A stretch of DNA of 64,000 bases, from positions 23,995,077-24,059,076 of the forward strand of contig OX419342.1 of the NCBI GenBank assembly GCA_948470475.1, given 5' to 3'. Positions 1-10,327 of this stretch are shown one piece after another. Position 1 is the stretch's first letter. Every line of letters begins with the position of its first letter. The translations under genes and the position numbers were made by a program. Source of the DNA: Galaxea fascicularis (taxonomy: Eukaryota; Cnidaria; Anthozoa; Scleractinia; Euphylliidae). The notes under the pieces were generated by a model. The model did no database searches. It was not told the origin of the DNA and saw only the letters and a program-made list of their open reading frames with translations.

Positions 1-932
1 GAGTGCTGTGATCGTTGTTCCTCTTAACTTACTTATTGTGACAATATTTCGCAACATTAAAATTACGTACGACAATCCAAAACAGCGTCGATACATACAA
101 GACGAAGAGTCTGCCGACAGTGCTTCAACTTCAAACAGAAATCAAAAGAGCAAGAGCCCCGGCTGTCTTCCCCATTTCTTTGTTTATATCGGCTGGACAC
201 TGTGCATTCTCTCTTCACTGGCAGCTGGAACCTTCATTATATTTTACAGCGTTCAATGGGGAAAGGAGATATCCAACCAGTGGCTGACATCCGCTCTCGT
301 ATCGTTTTTTCAGGACACAGTGATCATGCAGCCTCTTAAGGTCGTCGCGATTGCCTTGATTCTCGCTATGATTCTCAAGAAACCGCCGGAAGAAAACACC
401 GCTCAGTCAGTGAAAGATTCAACCTTGAAGCCAGACCAAAACGCCAGAATTGTAGCTCCAAAGGGGGAAGAACTCCTGGCAGCACAGAAGACTAGAAAGA
501 GTATCGTTGAGACCATCAGTACCCTTGCAGAGATCGTTCTGTTTCTGGTGTTTGTGACGTGTCTGTTTGTAGTAGTTTATGGAAATCGAGGGTACAGTCG
601 ATACAGGCTTACGGTGACTTTGGAGCAAGTTTTCAAGGACTCTTTCGAAGAAGAGGTAACACATCTATTAAGATAGATTGCGTAATATACAATTCATTAT
701 GTATAAACGGACCAAATCGAACGTAGGGACTGAAAAGTGCGCGCAAGTAGCACAGCCCCTTCTCCTCTCCCCAAATATTTAGGGGCTGTTTGATAGTTTG
801 AGTCACATATGGCAAGAGTTCAGTTCGCAAACTATTTGTCGCGAAGTTGGGAGAACCTGAATAAGAGCAAAGATTGTTGCAAAATATTTGCCGCACAAAA
901 GAGAATCAAGCGTAATGACGACTTAAAAGCTT

Positions 933-2679
933 TAGCCTGCGAGCAAGCTCTCCACTGGGGTCTCACGCGAGATTTTCGAGCGCGAGCGAAGCGAGGCGCG
1001 AGAGGATTGGGGCGGGGTCGAGAGAAGGAGAGCTTGCAACGATCACTGAAGAAATTTCATTTCCACCCCGGAAACCGCAGGACGGCAAGGGTTGGATTGA
1101 ATTTCACCGGAAGTTAAAAGGCTTTTTAGTCAACTCGCCTAGACCGCGCCAACATGGCAGACAAGGATTTCGGAGGTTTTAAGCAAGTTTCAGTCCGCAT
1201 CAGGCGTTCAGTTCCAACTGAAAGGACAGCAGGTTACAGCGGTGAAAAGTGTTCTTTTAAATCATGACGTTCTTGCCGTGTTACCGGAGCAACTACAGAA
1301 TACAGGGCCACTTTAGTCCACCTCATTTACATGTGTCGGAGGCTTTTGTAGAACGAAGCATATAACAATGGGCACCATTGTTTTACCTACGGGATACGGA
1401 AAGAGTTAAATCTTCCAGTCGTTTGTGGTGGCGTAAGAACTTCTGGAGAATGCGAAAGCTGGTGTGGTGCATAAGACAACATATTAGGGTCCCTTCACTG
1501 TTATTGTCATTGGCGTTGTTTCAGCAGTACGAAAAACGCATACAGTTATTCTAATGCTATTGCCGATTACACATGCTAATACAAGGACTAGTCTAAGCAA
1601 TATTCAAGAACTTTTCAGTCAGAGAAGACAAGTCAAGAGAATATTCGCATATTAATGAGCTTAGTTTCTCACGCTCAACATGTTTGTGTTCTCGACCGTT
1701 TATCAGGTTTCCTCGTGCTGGCGCGACAGAATAAATCGTCCTAGATTGTAGCGCTTTCTTTAAGCTTCAAATAGAGACCAACTATATGTTCGTAGTCGAA
1801 ATACAACCAGAGTTATGAATTTTTTTTTCCGCCACGCGCCAGCTTTTTTCCTTCTCGTACTTGAAAGTACAAGGCCGTCAGTGCATGAGACAACATTTTC
1901 GCCTTCACTCTTATTGTCATTGGCGTTGTTTCAGCAGTAGGAAAAACGCATACAGTTATTCTAATGCTATTGCCGATTACATATGCTGATACAAAGGACT
2001 GGTCTAAGCAGTATTCAGGCGAAGAGACCGACGTGGGAAGACATCGCTTGAATCTGTCCTCTCTTCTCGAGGCCGTCTCTTGATCATCGTTAAACAAAGC
2101 GCTTGCAATAAACGAGTGCAACTGATGTAACGTCCTTATTTTCCGTCCACAAGCCTTTCAAATTCGGTCCGATTTGCTTTCACACCGTTTCTCTGTCAAT
2201 CCTACATTTTCGCACAGATCGGCGAGGACAACACCGAGTGAACCTTTTTGCTTCGAAGGTTGAAATAAATTTTCTCTTCCAATGTGGCGGGCCTGGCTTC
2301 CGTATTGAACCTTAAAGTAACAACCACAGAGTCGACAGAATTCCTTTACCGAAGGTAAAAGAGCTTTTCTTCCTCGCCCGGTTTTTTTTTTTCGGTGTTA
2401 CAGACATTATTTTCAACTGTTCCCAGGTACCCGACCATATTTTCCGCGAAAACTTTACGGCAGGTCCTGCAAGGCTGTCATCAATCATTACTGATTGACA
2501 GTATGTCGTTTTTCAGCCAATGGTATTTCCCTTCTCTCAGTGGAAGGGGAAATGAAATTTCTTCAGTGATCGTTGCAAGCTCTCCTTCTCTCGACTCCGC
2601 CCCAATCCTCTCGCGCCTCGCTTCGCTCGCGCTCGAAAATCTCGCGTGAGACCCCAGTGGAGAGCTTGCTCGCAGGCTA
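933..2679. mobile_element. TIR DNA transposon in an intron of copy A
   Basis: The element is flanked by an 8-base target duplication AAAAGCTT (925-932 and 2680-2687). The empty site is intact in copy B at 45204-45211. The ends are long inverted repeats of about 150 bases starting TAGCCTGCGAGC, with the left arm up to about 1083 and the right arm from about 2525. The interior holds a decayed helicase-like stretch and a segment of about 115 bases present twice in direct orientation (about 1490-1610 and 1901-2021). The 8-base duplication and long arms fit hAT-, P- or Mutator-like cut-and-paste elements. No transposase was recognised, so it looks non-autonomous. Confidence 0.85.
1213..1434 (+). 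pseudogene. RecQ-like helicase fragment inside the transposon
   Basis: One frame reads QLKGQQ..AVKSVL...DVLAVLP (from about 1213). After a break, a second stretch (from about 1369) reads VLPTGYGKS followed by a stop and then IFQSFVVA. This resembles the start of RecQ-family DNA helicases, where a glutamine-containing segment leads into a Walker A motif of the form PTGxGKS. The frame is broken by stops and shifts, so it is a remnant. Whether it was cargo of the element or a later insertion cannot be told from one copy. Confidence 0.5.
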
Positions 2680-4573
2680 AAAAGCTTAAGTTTGATAACC
2701 TTTTCCACAAATACGCAAACCATCACAAAGTTGCGATATGACCACCAACGGAAAACAAAACAGGTATGGTTGTTGATGTTGTTGTTTTGGGGAATAGACG
2801 TTCGCAGACTCTAGTTTTCGTCATTACCAAGAGGGTCACTACAACTTTCTTTTTTATTTGCGTTGTCCTTATCTTTGCTTGATAGGTTGACTCCAAAGAC
2901 GCCTTCTGGGACTGGATCGAGGAGGAGTTTATACCAGGGGTCTACGACACCACGTGGTATAATGATCAAGAGTTTATCGCTCCAGAGGGCTACATCAGCA
3001 TCAGAGAGGCTTTCTTAGTGGGCATGCCCAGATTGAAACAAATCAGAGTCGAAGCGGGTAAGATAAACAAAGAAATTAACACAAACAGTCACGAAAAATG
3101 TGATTGGTAAACCTGGAGACTAAAAAGCAACGGCGAAACTGACCGACAAACAGGTTAAATTAACTAGCAGATTGGCATGCACCCTTGGTTGCATTCTTCA
3201 TACTTTCATCAGCAAGATAAATGCTTCAGCAACCTTTAAATTTCTTTTGTTTTGCCTATTATAATTATTCTCTTTCTTTCATGTTAGAATACCAATGTCA
3301 GGTTGCGGAAGTTAATCCTGAAATCGGCCGCTTGTTCAAGAGGTGTATTCCACCTTATTCTTCCCAAGACGAGGACGACACACGTTTTTATTTACCTGGG
3401 TGGATACCGGTGAAGAACATGAGCAAATACGACTCTATATATGAACTGCTTAGACTTTGCCCAAAGCCTTGGCGTTATAACACCTCCACAGAGCTGAATA
3501 CCTTGTCTTATCATGGTCGACACTCGATGTACAACGGCGGTGGCTACGTTGCTGACCTCGGATACAACTCACGAACAGCTGTGAGAGTTGTTCGTAATCT
3601 ACAGAGCAATGATTGGATTGATGAAAGAACAGCTGCAGTCCTGGTAGAGTTTACGGTCTTCGAACCCTCGACCTCTTTGTTTAGCGTTGCAAGGTTTCTT
3701 TACGAAGTCTTACCAAGCGGAAGATCGGAAACGCAAGCGCGGTTTGACACGCTTTCCATATATGGAACATCCAACCCTAGACTTCGCTCTGCCTTTGTGG
3801 CCTGTCAAATCATCCTGTTGCTTTTAATCATTTATTTTCTATTACTGGAGAGTGTAAAGATTTATCGCCAGAGCTGTTCGTACTTTGGGTCATTTTGTAA
3901 CTGGATGAATCTGCTCCAACTAATTTCTGCCATAACAACAATAGCATTCTTTTTCTTTAAAGAAAAGTTCGTAACTTCCTTCGTAAAAGAAGTTCAAGCC
4001 AACCCATTCGAAACAGCGAGTGTGGATTACGTCTTGTTCTGGTCTAATCTGGAGTTAGTCGTACTGGCAGTAGTGGTATTCGTAGTCACGGTGAAATTTC
4101 TACGCATTATTCGATTTAACAGACATGTCTGTCAAATGGTTGCCTCGCTCAAGCTTTCGGCACCTTATCTGGCGTCCTACTCCGTACTTTTCTTCATCAA
4201 CTTACTATCTTTTGCCCTTTCTGGGTTGCTCTTATTTGGAAATGATATCGAATCGTTCCATTCATTCATAGCTTCACTGGGCACATTATTTCTCGGAAGA
4301 GGCTTGTACTTTTACGAACTTCAATCCTCCAACAGAGTTTTGGGGCCTATTTACCTGTTTAGCTACAAGCTCAGTATGTCTTTTATCCTCATAAAGATGT
4401 TTCTGGCGATTTTGAACGAATCCTACGACAGCGTCAAAGAAATATCAGGCGGTAGATTCGCGGACGCTGAACTCGGCGACTTCATTAAAGAGTACTATTT
4501 AGCGAGGCTTAGGCGTTTACACGAGACTCTCAAACGTAAGTTAGGAAATTTTGGTTATCGTCACGAACTCTAA

Positions 4574-5044
4574 GACAGGCCTAGAAACGAATCGAAATTG
4601 AAAAGAAGACAAGAGTGCGTCGGCAGTTTTATGTCTTTGCCTTCAGACTACCCTCCTTATGTTGACGCGTGGGATAGTATCGACCGCTATTCCTCACAAC
4701 TTGTGTTAACAGACAATGAGGCTGCTGTGGATGGTGCAATCCCGACTAGCGATCCCACACACGCTGCCCATACTAACGATGGAGGATCATTTGAAGAACC
4801 TGAAATTACCAATGATGCTTTTATCGCCTGCAGCGAAGACACTAATGCGGAAATGTTAGATTTATTAGGCGATCTTCCCGAGACTGCATTCGCACCGTCA
4901 ATCGCGTCCAATAGAGATGTGTCTAATAAAGAGTTCAAAAACTTTTTAGGGGACCTTCCTGAGTCCATGGTGGATGACGATGACACCATTGACAACGTCC
5001 GTAAGGGGCTTGCCAACATAGGAGCCGTACGTGATAAGGCTTAA
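4574..5044 (+). pseudogene. Dead C-terminal tail of copy A
   Basis: This is the continuation of the copy A reading frame after the premature stop. It still reads in frame and matches the cytosolic tail of copy B, including the two LGDLPE motifs. A 4-base insertion (ACGT, 5029-5032) then shifts the frame, and a stop follows within four codons (5042-5044). In copy B the same place reads straight through to a tail about 35 residues longer. The second lesion lies downstream of the first stop, as expected of sequence no longer under coding constraint. Confidence 0.8.
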
Positions 5045-5259
5045 CAACAACACACTCAGAAGATTTTCAACCACTGGTGACAAGTATATTGTGCAGACAA
5101 ATCTACATATGGGTCCTTCAGTTGCTTTGACTTTAAGAGCGAGACGAGAAAGTGAACCACATGTGACCACAAAGTGACTGCGCATGCCCTTTGCAGTTCA
5201 GGAGATTAACCACTTGCTTAAAAATATAGAATGCAAATTTTAAAAAAAATGGAACAATT

Positions 5260-5465
5260 GACCCTGTAACTCTCAAGATCTGATTATGAATTCTCCTTTC
5301 TATCCGCTGTACACTTCCTTGTATATTAGTTAAGAGAATTTGGATTATATGAAGATACACTCTGGCTGATAAATTTGTCTATTCTCATCACCTGTCTGGT
5401 GGACAATGTATTGATATTATAAGGAGAAGGTACATGCTGATAACCTCTGGAAGTTAAAGGGTTAA
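5260..5465 (-). repeat. Dispersed repeat, copy 1 of 5
   Basis: It shares short blocks with 11500-11735, 29590-29770, 38985-39185 and 47815-48015. These are an AACTTC/TTCTCC start, a GTCCAG.AGACAGGTGATGAG block, an ATATAACCC.AAATTCTC block and a GGAGAATTAATAA end. This copy lies in reverse orientation in the shared 3' flank of the duplicated genes. Confidence 0.55.
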
Positions 5466-5934
5466 CAGTGCCGGCTGAGTTTTAGTTGACCTCGAGGGTA
5501 TCAAAACGTTCAGCTGTTTTCCTGAAATGCTGATGCTTTTCTGTGTTGTTAGACAGCGCCTGGGGTCAGAGACATATAGTTGTTATAATTATTTATAACT
5601 TCTCGAAGTGTTGTATGCCAATGATTTTAACCTGCGCCGCAGACGAGGGTCATATTAGGCAAGCTGAGCCGCTGGCATCCACTGGAGAAGATGAGGGTAT
5701 AGAGCAGAGAAGGACAGCTTGGAGGGCCTAGGCAACATTAAATGTAAGATAATTTCTAGCCGGAAAATCGATATATTTTTTTAGTTGACCCAAGACCAGA
5801 GTTGCCGTGATAAAAGGGGCTCTGTCATGCTACTTAATGAAAAAGAAAAGTTTGCAAGAAAAGTCATTTGTAGTACATTTTTGGTCGTCGCCTCAAGTTT
5901 GAAAAATGCCATCCTTAACAGAAGAAGACAGTAT

Positions 5935-6190
5935 TTAGGGCCTGTTTACATGGAGGGAGGGTGCCCCAGCTAACAGAGCTAAGTAAGTAAGTAAGCAAGT
6001 AAAACTTTATTTACACAGGGTAGCCCATTCAGCTCTGAGGCTGGTCTCCATAGGGGCCCTGTAGGAGCTACCCTGGGAGAGCCAAACGCATTGAAGCGTT
6101 TACATCCTAGACTGGGTAACCCGCCTTCCCGGGGCACCCTTTCTTCTTACCCGAGGGACCCTTCTAGGATGGCTGTCTTTTTGTCATGGT
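5935..6190. repeat. MITE-like repeat at the end of the duplicated flank
   Basis: The block opens with AGGGCCTGTTTACATGGAG and is rich in AGCTACCC/GGGTAGCT-type inverted motifs. The same block lies at 48513-48660 after copy B. Copy A carries an extra internal stretch with an AAGT microsatellite (5979-6000). Homology between the two duplicated regions stops here, so the block may mark or have promoted the duplication breakpoint. Confidence 0.5.
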
Positions 6191-6854
6191 AATTGATGAG
6201 GATAATTATTTGTTCTCTGTTGTCTAAACGAAAACAGTTTGGGGTGAATTATCATTGAGACATAAACAGTGAGGTTTGTATTCTTGGTTTTCAGACACGT
6301 GATCAGCGGCCATATTGGTTCAATGAAACAAAAGAAAGTATTTGCATAAAAATAGCAGAACTAATTACTATCACAAAAACTTCGCACTTAGACTCGCTTT
6401 GAAGAGGAGGCAGACATGAACTCGGAAATGGCCTATTATTTATACAGCGTTCACTTGAAAATTCCCTCTTGGTCCCAGTCAAAACAACATTCCCCGCTTC
6501 AATCAAATTTCGCCTACCTAACTCTTGTTTTTGTGCTTATTTTCAAAAAGGCAATTAAATACTGCTGCAGTTTGTTGGGCTTCTTGGATGACAAGTTATT
6601 TGCTTGTTTTGTTTTTACATATCTAAATAGAAAGACTCGTAAAAGATTTTATTTTTACTTTTTGTTATAGACTGAGAAGCCGGAGCTAATATACTTATCT
6701 AACGAATTCATTCAGTTTCGTGTTCTGTGTTGTAATGTTGTAAATATACTAACTTCGACACTCAAAGCTAATCACACGTGAAGGCTTCCAGTGCAATTTA
6801 TACCGGGTCTTCACTCCTTTTTGGACAATTTTATTTGTTATTTTGGGTTTGAGT

Positions 6855-7129
6855 TAAGACCCGTTTACACAGGCGAGTTTTATCGCGAACTCGATGTAAT
6901 TTTTGTCGTGCTGAAGTTGCGATATCAGCGAGATTTTAGTTCAATTTGTCTTCGAAAAATCAACAAAATTGCAGCAAACTGTCATCAAGTTTCGAGCGAT
7001 ATCGCGGGGACAAATCGAACTAAAATCGTGCTGAAACCGCACCTAGTTTTCACGGGCGATTTTGAAAGGGTGCGAGAAAAATTGCATCGAGTTGTGCGAT
7101 AAAAATCACCGTGTGAACGGGCCCTTTAA
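6855..7129. mobile_element. MITE with TIRs
   Basis: The left end TAAGACCCGTTTACAC and the right end GTGTGAACGGGCCCTTTA are imperfect inverted repeats about 275 bases apart. The interior has alternating forms of TCGCGAACTCG and ATCGCG. No coding potential is seen. The 'GTTTACAC' end style recurs in several other elements of the window. Confidence 0.6.
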
Positions 7130-7394
7130 GTGCTAAAAGAATGAATAAAAAAGAAACAAATAATTTTGGATGTAAGCGAATGCTTTTTTGAATCTATCGA
7201 AATAGATCTGGCCAAATTCATCCCTACCTCCCCCATATAGTTTGACATCTGAACATCATTTCCCGAAGTTGAATTCAACACGTTTAACTCCATGTTAGCC
7301 ACAGCAATGTTTGACAGAGCTGAACTTGCGCCAGCGGTTTCTCCAGCGGTTTTGTACCTGAATGTAGCGCCCTGCGAGGAAGTTTCTGTTCATA

Positions 7395-7930
7395 AGGCCT
7401 GGTTTCCATATGATTGCTACAGTGCTACAGGGGGTTTGGATACCCGGTCTTAATTACCGGTACCATAGATTTTGACAATTTCACTTCTCCGTTAATTCTT
7501 TAGTTTTTGTTTCAATTGAGAAGATATATAAAACACTCGAAACGGTGTTTCATCGGCCATCCAAACACCTCGAATTCCGTCAAAAATACTCCGCTGCGCG
7601 TCGTATTTTCAACTCTCTTCTCGGTGTTTGGATATCCCGATGAAACACTGTACAGTCTCTCGTGTTTCAAACTTTGGTCGGACAGTGTTCGATGACCAAT
7701 TGTTATCTCCAGTTCTGTTGCTGCGATCATTGCGACCGCCGAAAAACGTGTTCAGCGATCGCAGAGACCATATAGAAACACCTTGATCTGCTCTCGGCGA
7801 TCGTGGCGATCGCAGCGATAAAATTTCCCAAATGGCCTTTGGTTCAGCGGGCATGTAAATTATATCGATCGCTGATCTTTGGTTTTGTAATCGTGGCGAT
7901 CGTAGCGATCATATGGAAACCAAACATTAG
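7395..7930. mobile_element. MITE with a nested second element
   Basis: The outer ends GCCTGGTTTCCATATGAT and ATCATATGGAAACC are inverted repeats with GCGATCG-rich subterminal sequence. A second inverted-repeat element at about 7535-7690 lies inside it, with a GGTGTTTCATCGG arm and a CCGATGAAACAC arm. This looks like one MITE inserted in another. No gene is present. Confidence 0.6.
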
Positions 7931-8509
7931 AGGCTAACCTTTGTGTTACTATTCAAGGCAAGCACAGTCTTACAAACTACAGAATATTTTAATTTTATTT
8001 GTTTCTGTCTAACTACTGTGAGTATCTTCAGAGAACATTGTAGGATATGGGAATTCCATAATTGCTATTAAGCTTCGTTTCGATGCGAGCACACGCAGTA
8101 AATAGCGGAGTTGTATCTCATTAGTCTTTTGTATTCGTTGATTCTTGGTACTCCGGTGTCTTTAGCAGTCAAACAATATTCACCATAAGAGTAAAATCCT
8201 AGCATAGGAATATTCGAAAAGCCATTTTTGAAAGCCGTTTGCGAGCTGGAATAGAAAGCTTGTCCTTTATGAACGAATCTCGAGGTGAAAAGAAGAGACC
8301 GCTGCTTAGCGTCTATTTAACTACCGCGAGTTTTCAGGCAAGGACAAAGGTGTTTTTAACTGGTAGAGCTAGGAGAACCAAAGGCGAATATGGGGAAGCG
8401 ACTCTGAGGCCAAGATAATGCGTTCGCAGAAATGTTACCGCCAGATGCGCGGGCCAAGAAGGGTACCGACGATACTGTTTACAAACTACCTTAACTTCTT
8501 ACATTTCAG

Positions 8510-8634
8510 TTTCCTAACGGAACAGGATCAATTTTACTTGAAGGAAAGTGTATTACCTGCAGCTATGAAGGGTATAAAGTCTCGGCTAGCTGACAGAGCA
8601 ATCAAAATCACTAACTTCAATGGCGTATTTGCAG
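8510..8634 (+). CDS. Candidate isolated exon, weak Dpy-30-like motif
   Basis: A good polypyrimidine tract and CAG precede an open stretch reading FLTEQDQFYLKESVLP, then KGIKSRLADR. It closes at GCAG followed by GCAAGT, which would be a GC-type donor. The pattern YLxExVxPxxxxGxxxxLAxxR loosely recalls the Dpy-30 dimerisation motif, but the usual proline-rich second half is not clear. No neighbouring exon was found on this strand, and the F-box gene is convergent. It could be a chance open frame. Confidence 0.25.
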
Positions 8635-8653
8635 GCAAGTCGAACATTTCAGA

Positions 8654-9310
8654 CTAGCCGCTTGCTGGCGGGGGTCTTGGCGTGCGTAGGTAAACATGAT
8701 GGTACTCCACCCCTGGCATATGTGGCGCATACAGAAAAGCATGTCCAGATTTCAAATGAAGCATTTGATCCGGTGTAAACTCATCGATGGGCTGTTGAAA
8801 GATAATACGTTCAGTGGTACAACCGAGGGTCACACATCTTGGCGGTAGCTTGGAGAATAAATTGAATACAGATCGCACCAGTTGTCGTTCCTCGGTTCTC
8901 CGCCTCCGAGGCTCTCTTCTCGTGAACCAGATCTCGCGATGGCTTAACTGAAGGACCAGCCGTGGCTCTGTGTGCATGTTTTCAATAATGTTGTCGACTT
9001 CACTTCCAGTGATCAGCTTGTCAGCAAGGTAGTGTACTGTCCAGGTTGTTCGTGAATGGAGTATTCGCAGAGAAATGTTTCTCCACATTGTGTTTACCCT
9101 TGCTGTTGAGCGCAACTCTCTGGCTGGAAGATATCGCAGAATCATGTCCACTATTTCTGGAACGTACGGCAGAAAAGGTTGCGAATGATCGCTAGTTCCC
9201 GACATTGTGGCCATCTTCTTGCGTTTCAGTGTGTCTGTGACGCTATTCTTGGTGAGGTCATATTCCACAGATTTGCGCGCGGAAGCTGTAGAAATGTTTG
9301 TCTCGCGCAA
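8654..9310 (-). CDS. F-box protein, FBXO22-like N-terminal half
   Basis: This intronless frame on the minus strand encodes up to 218 residues. Several in-frame methionines precede the F-box, and the start could be at residue 1, 33 or 36. The F-box itself is at about residues 47-92 (PEIVDMILRYLPARELRSTA, then W, then W). F-box proteins bind SKP1 and select substrates for SCF ubiquitin ligases. The rest resembles the region after the F-box in FBXO22, ending with GHAFLYAPHMPGVEY, comparable with the GFALLFPQ segment there. FBXO22 continues with FIST domains, which are absent before the stop. The reading is a shortened family member, a gene with an unseen downstream exon, or a truncated retrocopy. 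Sure of the F-box, less sure of the family. Confidence 0.65.
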   Translation of the reverse strand: MRETNISTASARKSVEYDLTKNSVTDTLKRKKMATMSGTSDHSQPFLPYVPEIVDMILRYLPARELRSTARVNTMWRNISLRILHSRTTWTVHYLADKLITGSEVDNIIENMHTEPRLVLQLSHREIWFTRREPRRRRTEERQLVRSVFNLFSKLPPRCVTLGCTTERIIFQQPIDEFTPDQMLHLKSGHAFLYAPHMPGVEYHHVYLRTPRPPPASG

Positions 9311-9930
9311 TCTTTCATGATCAGCTCAGTTACCCTGTAACTTTTCGTTCTTGAAATTGCTCATTGCGAATGTTGCCTAGTTAATCAGTGATGGCCGAAG
9401 TTAAACGAAGACGGTAGCCTAAATGCCATTTAAAATGTTGATGTTTATGCCTTAATGAACCTTTTGGTGGCAAACACGTTCAGATTCTGGTGCTTGCCAA
9501 GTAAGGCGATAGTACAGGCGATATTGACAGTTGTGGAAAATGTACGCATGCTTAGAGATTCAACTGAGCAAAACGTTAATAAGTGATCAGACCCCCAAAA
9601 TACTTCTGGCATTCAGCTTAAGTTATTTTAACATACTTCTTCATAATCAAGGATAATGTAATAAAGGGTCTCACAGACTGATCCGCCGGCAGGTTTTAGC
9701 TGCTGTCATCTTAAATTTGTTGTCCGAGAACGTTTTGATTGCCAGGCTAAGTGTGAACGCGTTTCTTCTAAAGCTTATAAAGGAGCCTGTCAATAGTTTA
9801 CCCGCTGTGAATCAGTGTTAGTTCTTGTTTGTATTAGCAAAACCAAGACTGGTTTGGTGTCATAATCGTGATTCCTTTTTCTCAGAAGTCAGCATCTTGT
9901 TGAACACACGAACCAAGCAAATCGTGAAGA
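9311..9930. other. Upstream of the F-box gene, no gene seen
   Basis: AT-rich sequence between the F-box frame and a SINE. It presumably holds the promoter and any 5' UTR of the minus-strand gene. No TATA box or coding stretch can be supported. Confidence 0.4.
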
Positions 9931-10185
9931 GGTGGGATGGCTGAGTGGTTTAGAGCGCTGGATTTCAATGCGGTGACCTGGGTTCAAATCCCTCTCTGGC
10001 CACTACCTAGTGTTGTTTTGGGTAAGTGCCTGGTTCAACTCCTCAGTCATTGTTGTAAATAGCCAACTGGTCTGCCTCCCGCGAGTGGGGATTCTTAATG
10101 CTGTTGTTTTCATTTGTATCATTAGTTTCATTGTCCCCGAAAAGCCCCTCTAGGGGAGAGGTCAATTAAGTACTTTTTTATATAA
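9931..10185 (+). mobile_element. tRNA-derived SINE
   Basis: It begins with a tRNA-like head: TGGCTGAGTGGTTTAGAGC resembles an A box and GGTTCAAATCC a B box, in the style of Leu/Ser tRNAs. A body follows with GCCAACTGGTCTGCCTCCC and GAAAAGCCCCTCTAGGGG, then an ATAATAATAAAA tail. A second copy in reverse orientation lies at 42388-42632 in an intron of copy B. Confidence 0.75.
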
Positions 10186-10327
10186 TAATAAAAGGTTTTC
10201 CACAGAAATTAGAACTTTGTTTATATTTATTACAATTATCACCTGTGACGTACAAATGCTCGACTGTTATGGGTGTTTCGTTCAGTAGCTACAGTTTTAA
10301 ACTTGGCTAGTGTTACGGAAAAAAGTA

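Larger units (their letters stand above)
2..4573 (+). pseudogene. Polycystin-1-like copy A, 3' exons, broken
   Basis: Three exons are visible: 2-655 (TM3-TM6 part, already open at the window edge), 2886-3057 (start of the polycystin/TOP loop) and 3288-4573 (rest of the loop and channel). They match copy B exons 44279-44932, 45408-45579 and 45840-47734 almost base for base, with the same donors and acceptors. In the last exon a TAA at 4571-4573 replaces the tyrosine codon TAT of copy B and removes the cytosolic tail of about 200 residues. The pore loop has lost three residues (QKF in B) and its LGGD has become LGRG. In the last helix LINMF has become LIKMF. Signal peptide, ectodomain, GPS and PLAT would lie upstream, outside the window. 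It could still be a transcribed, truncated, non-conducting paralogue, but the combined lesions favour a pseudogene. Confidence 0.8.
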
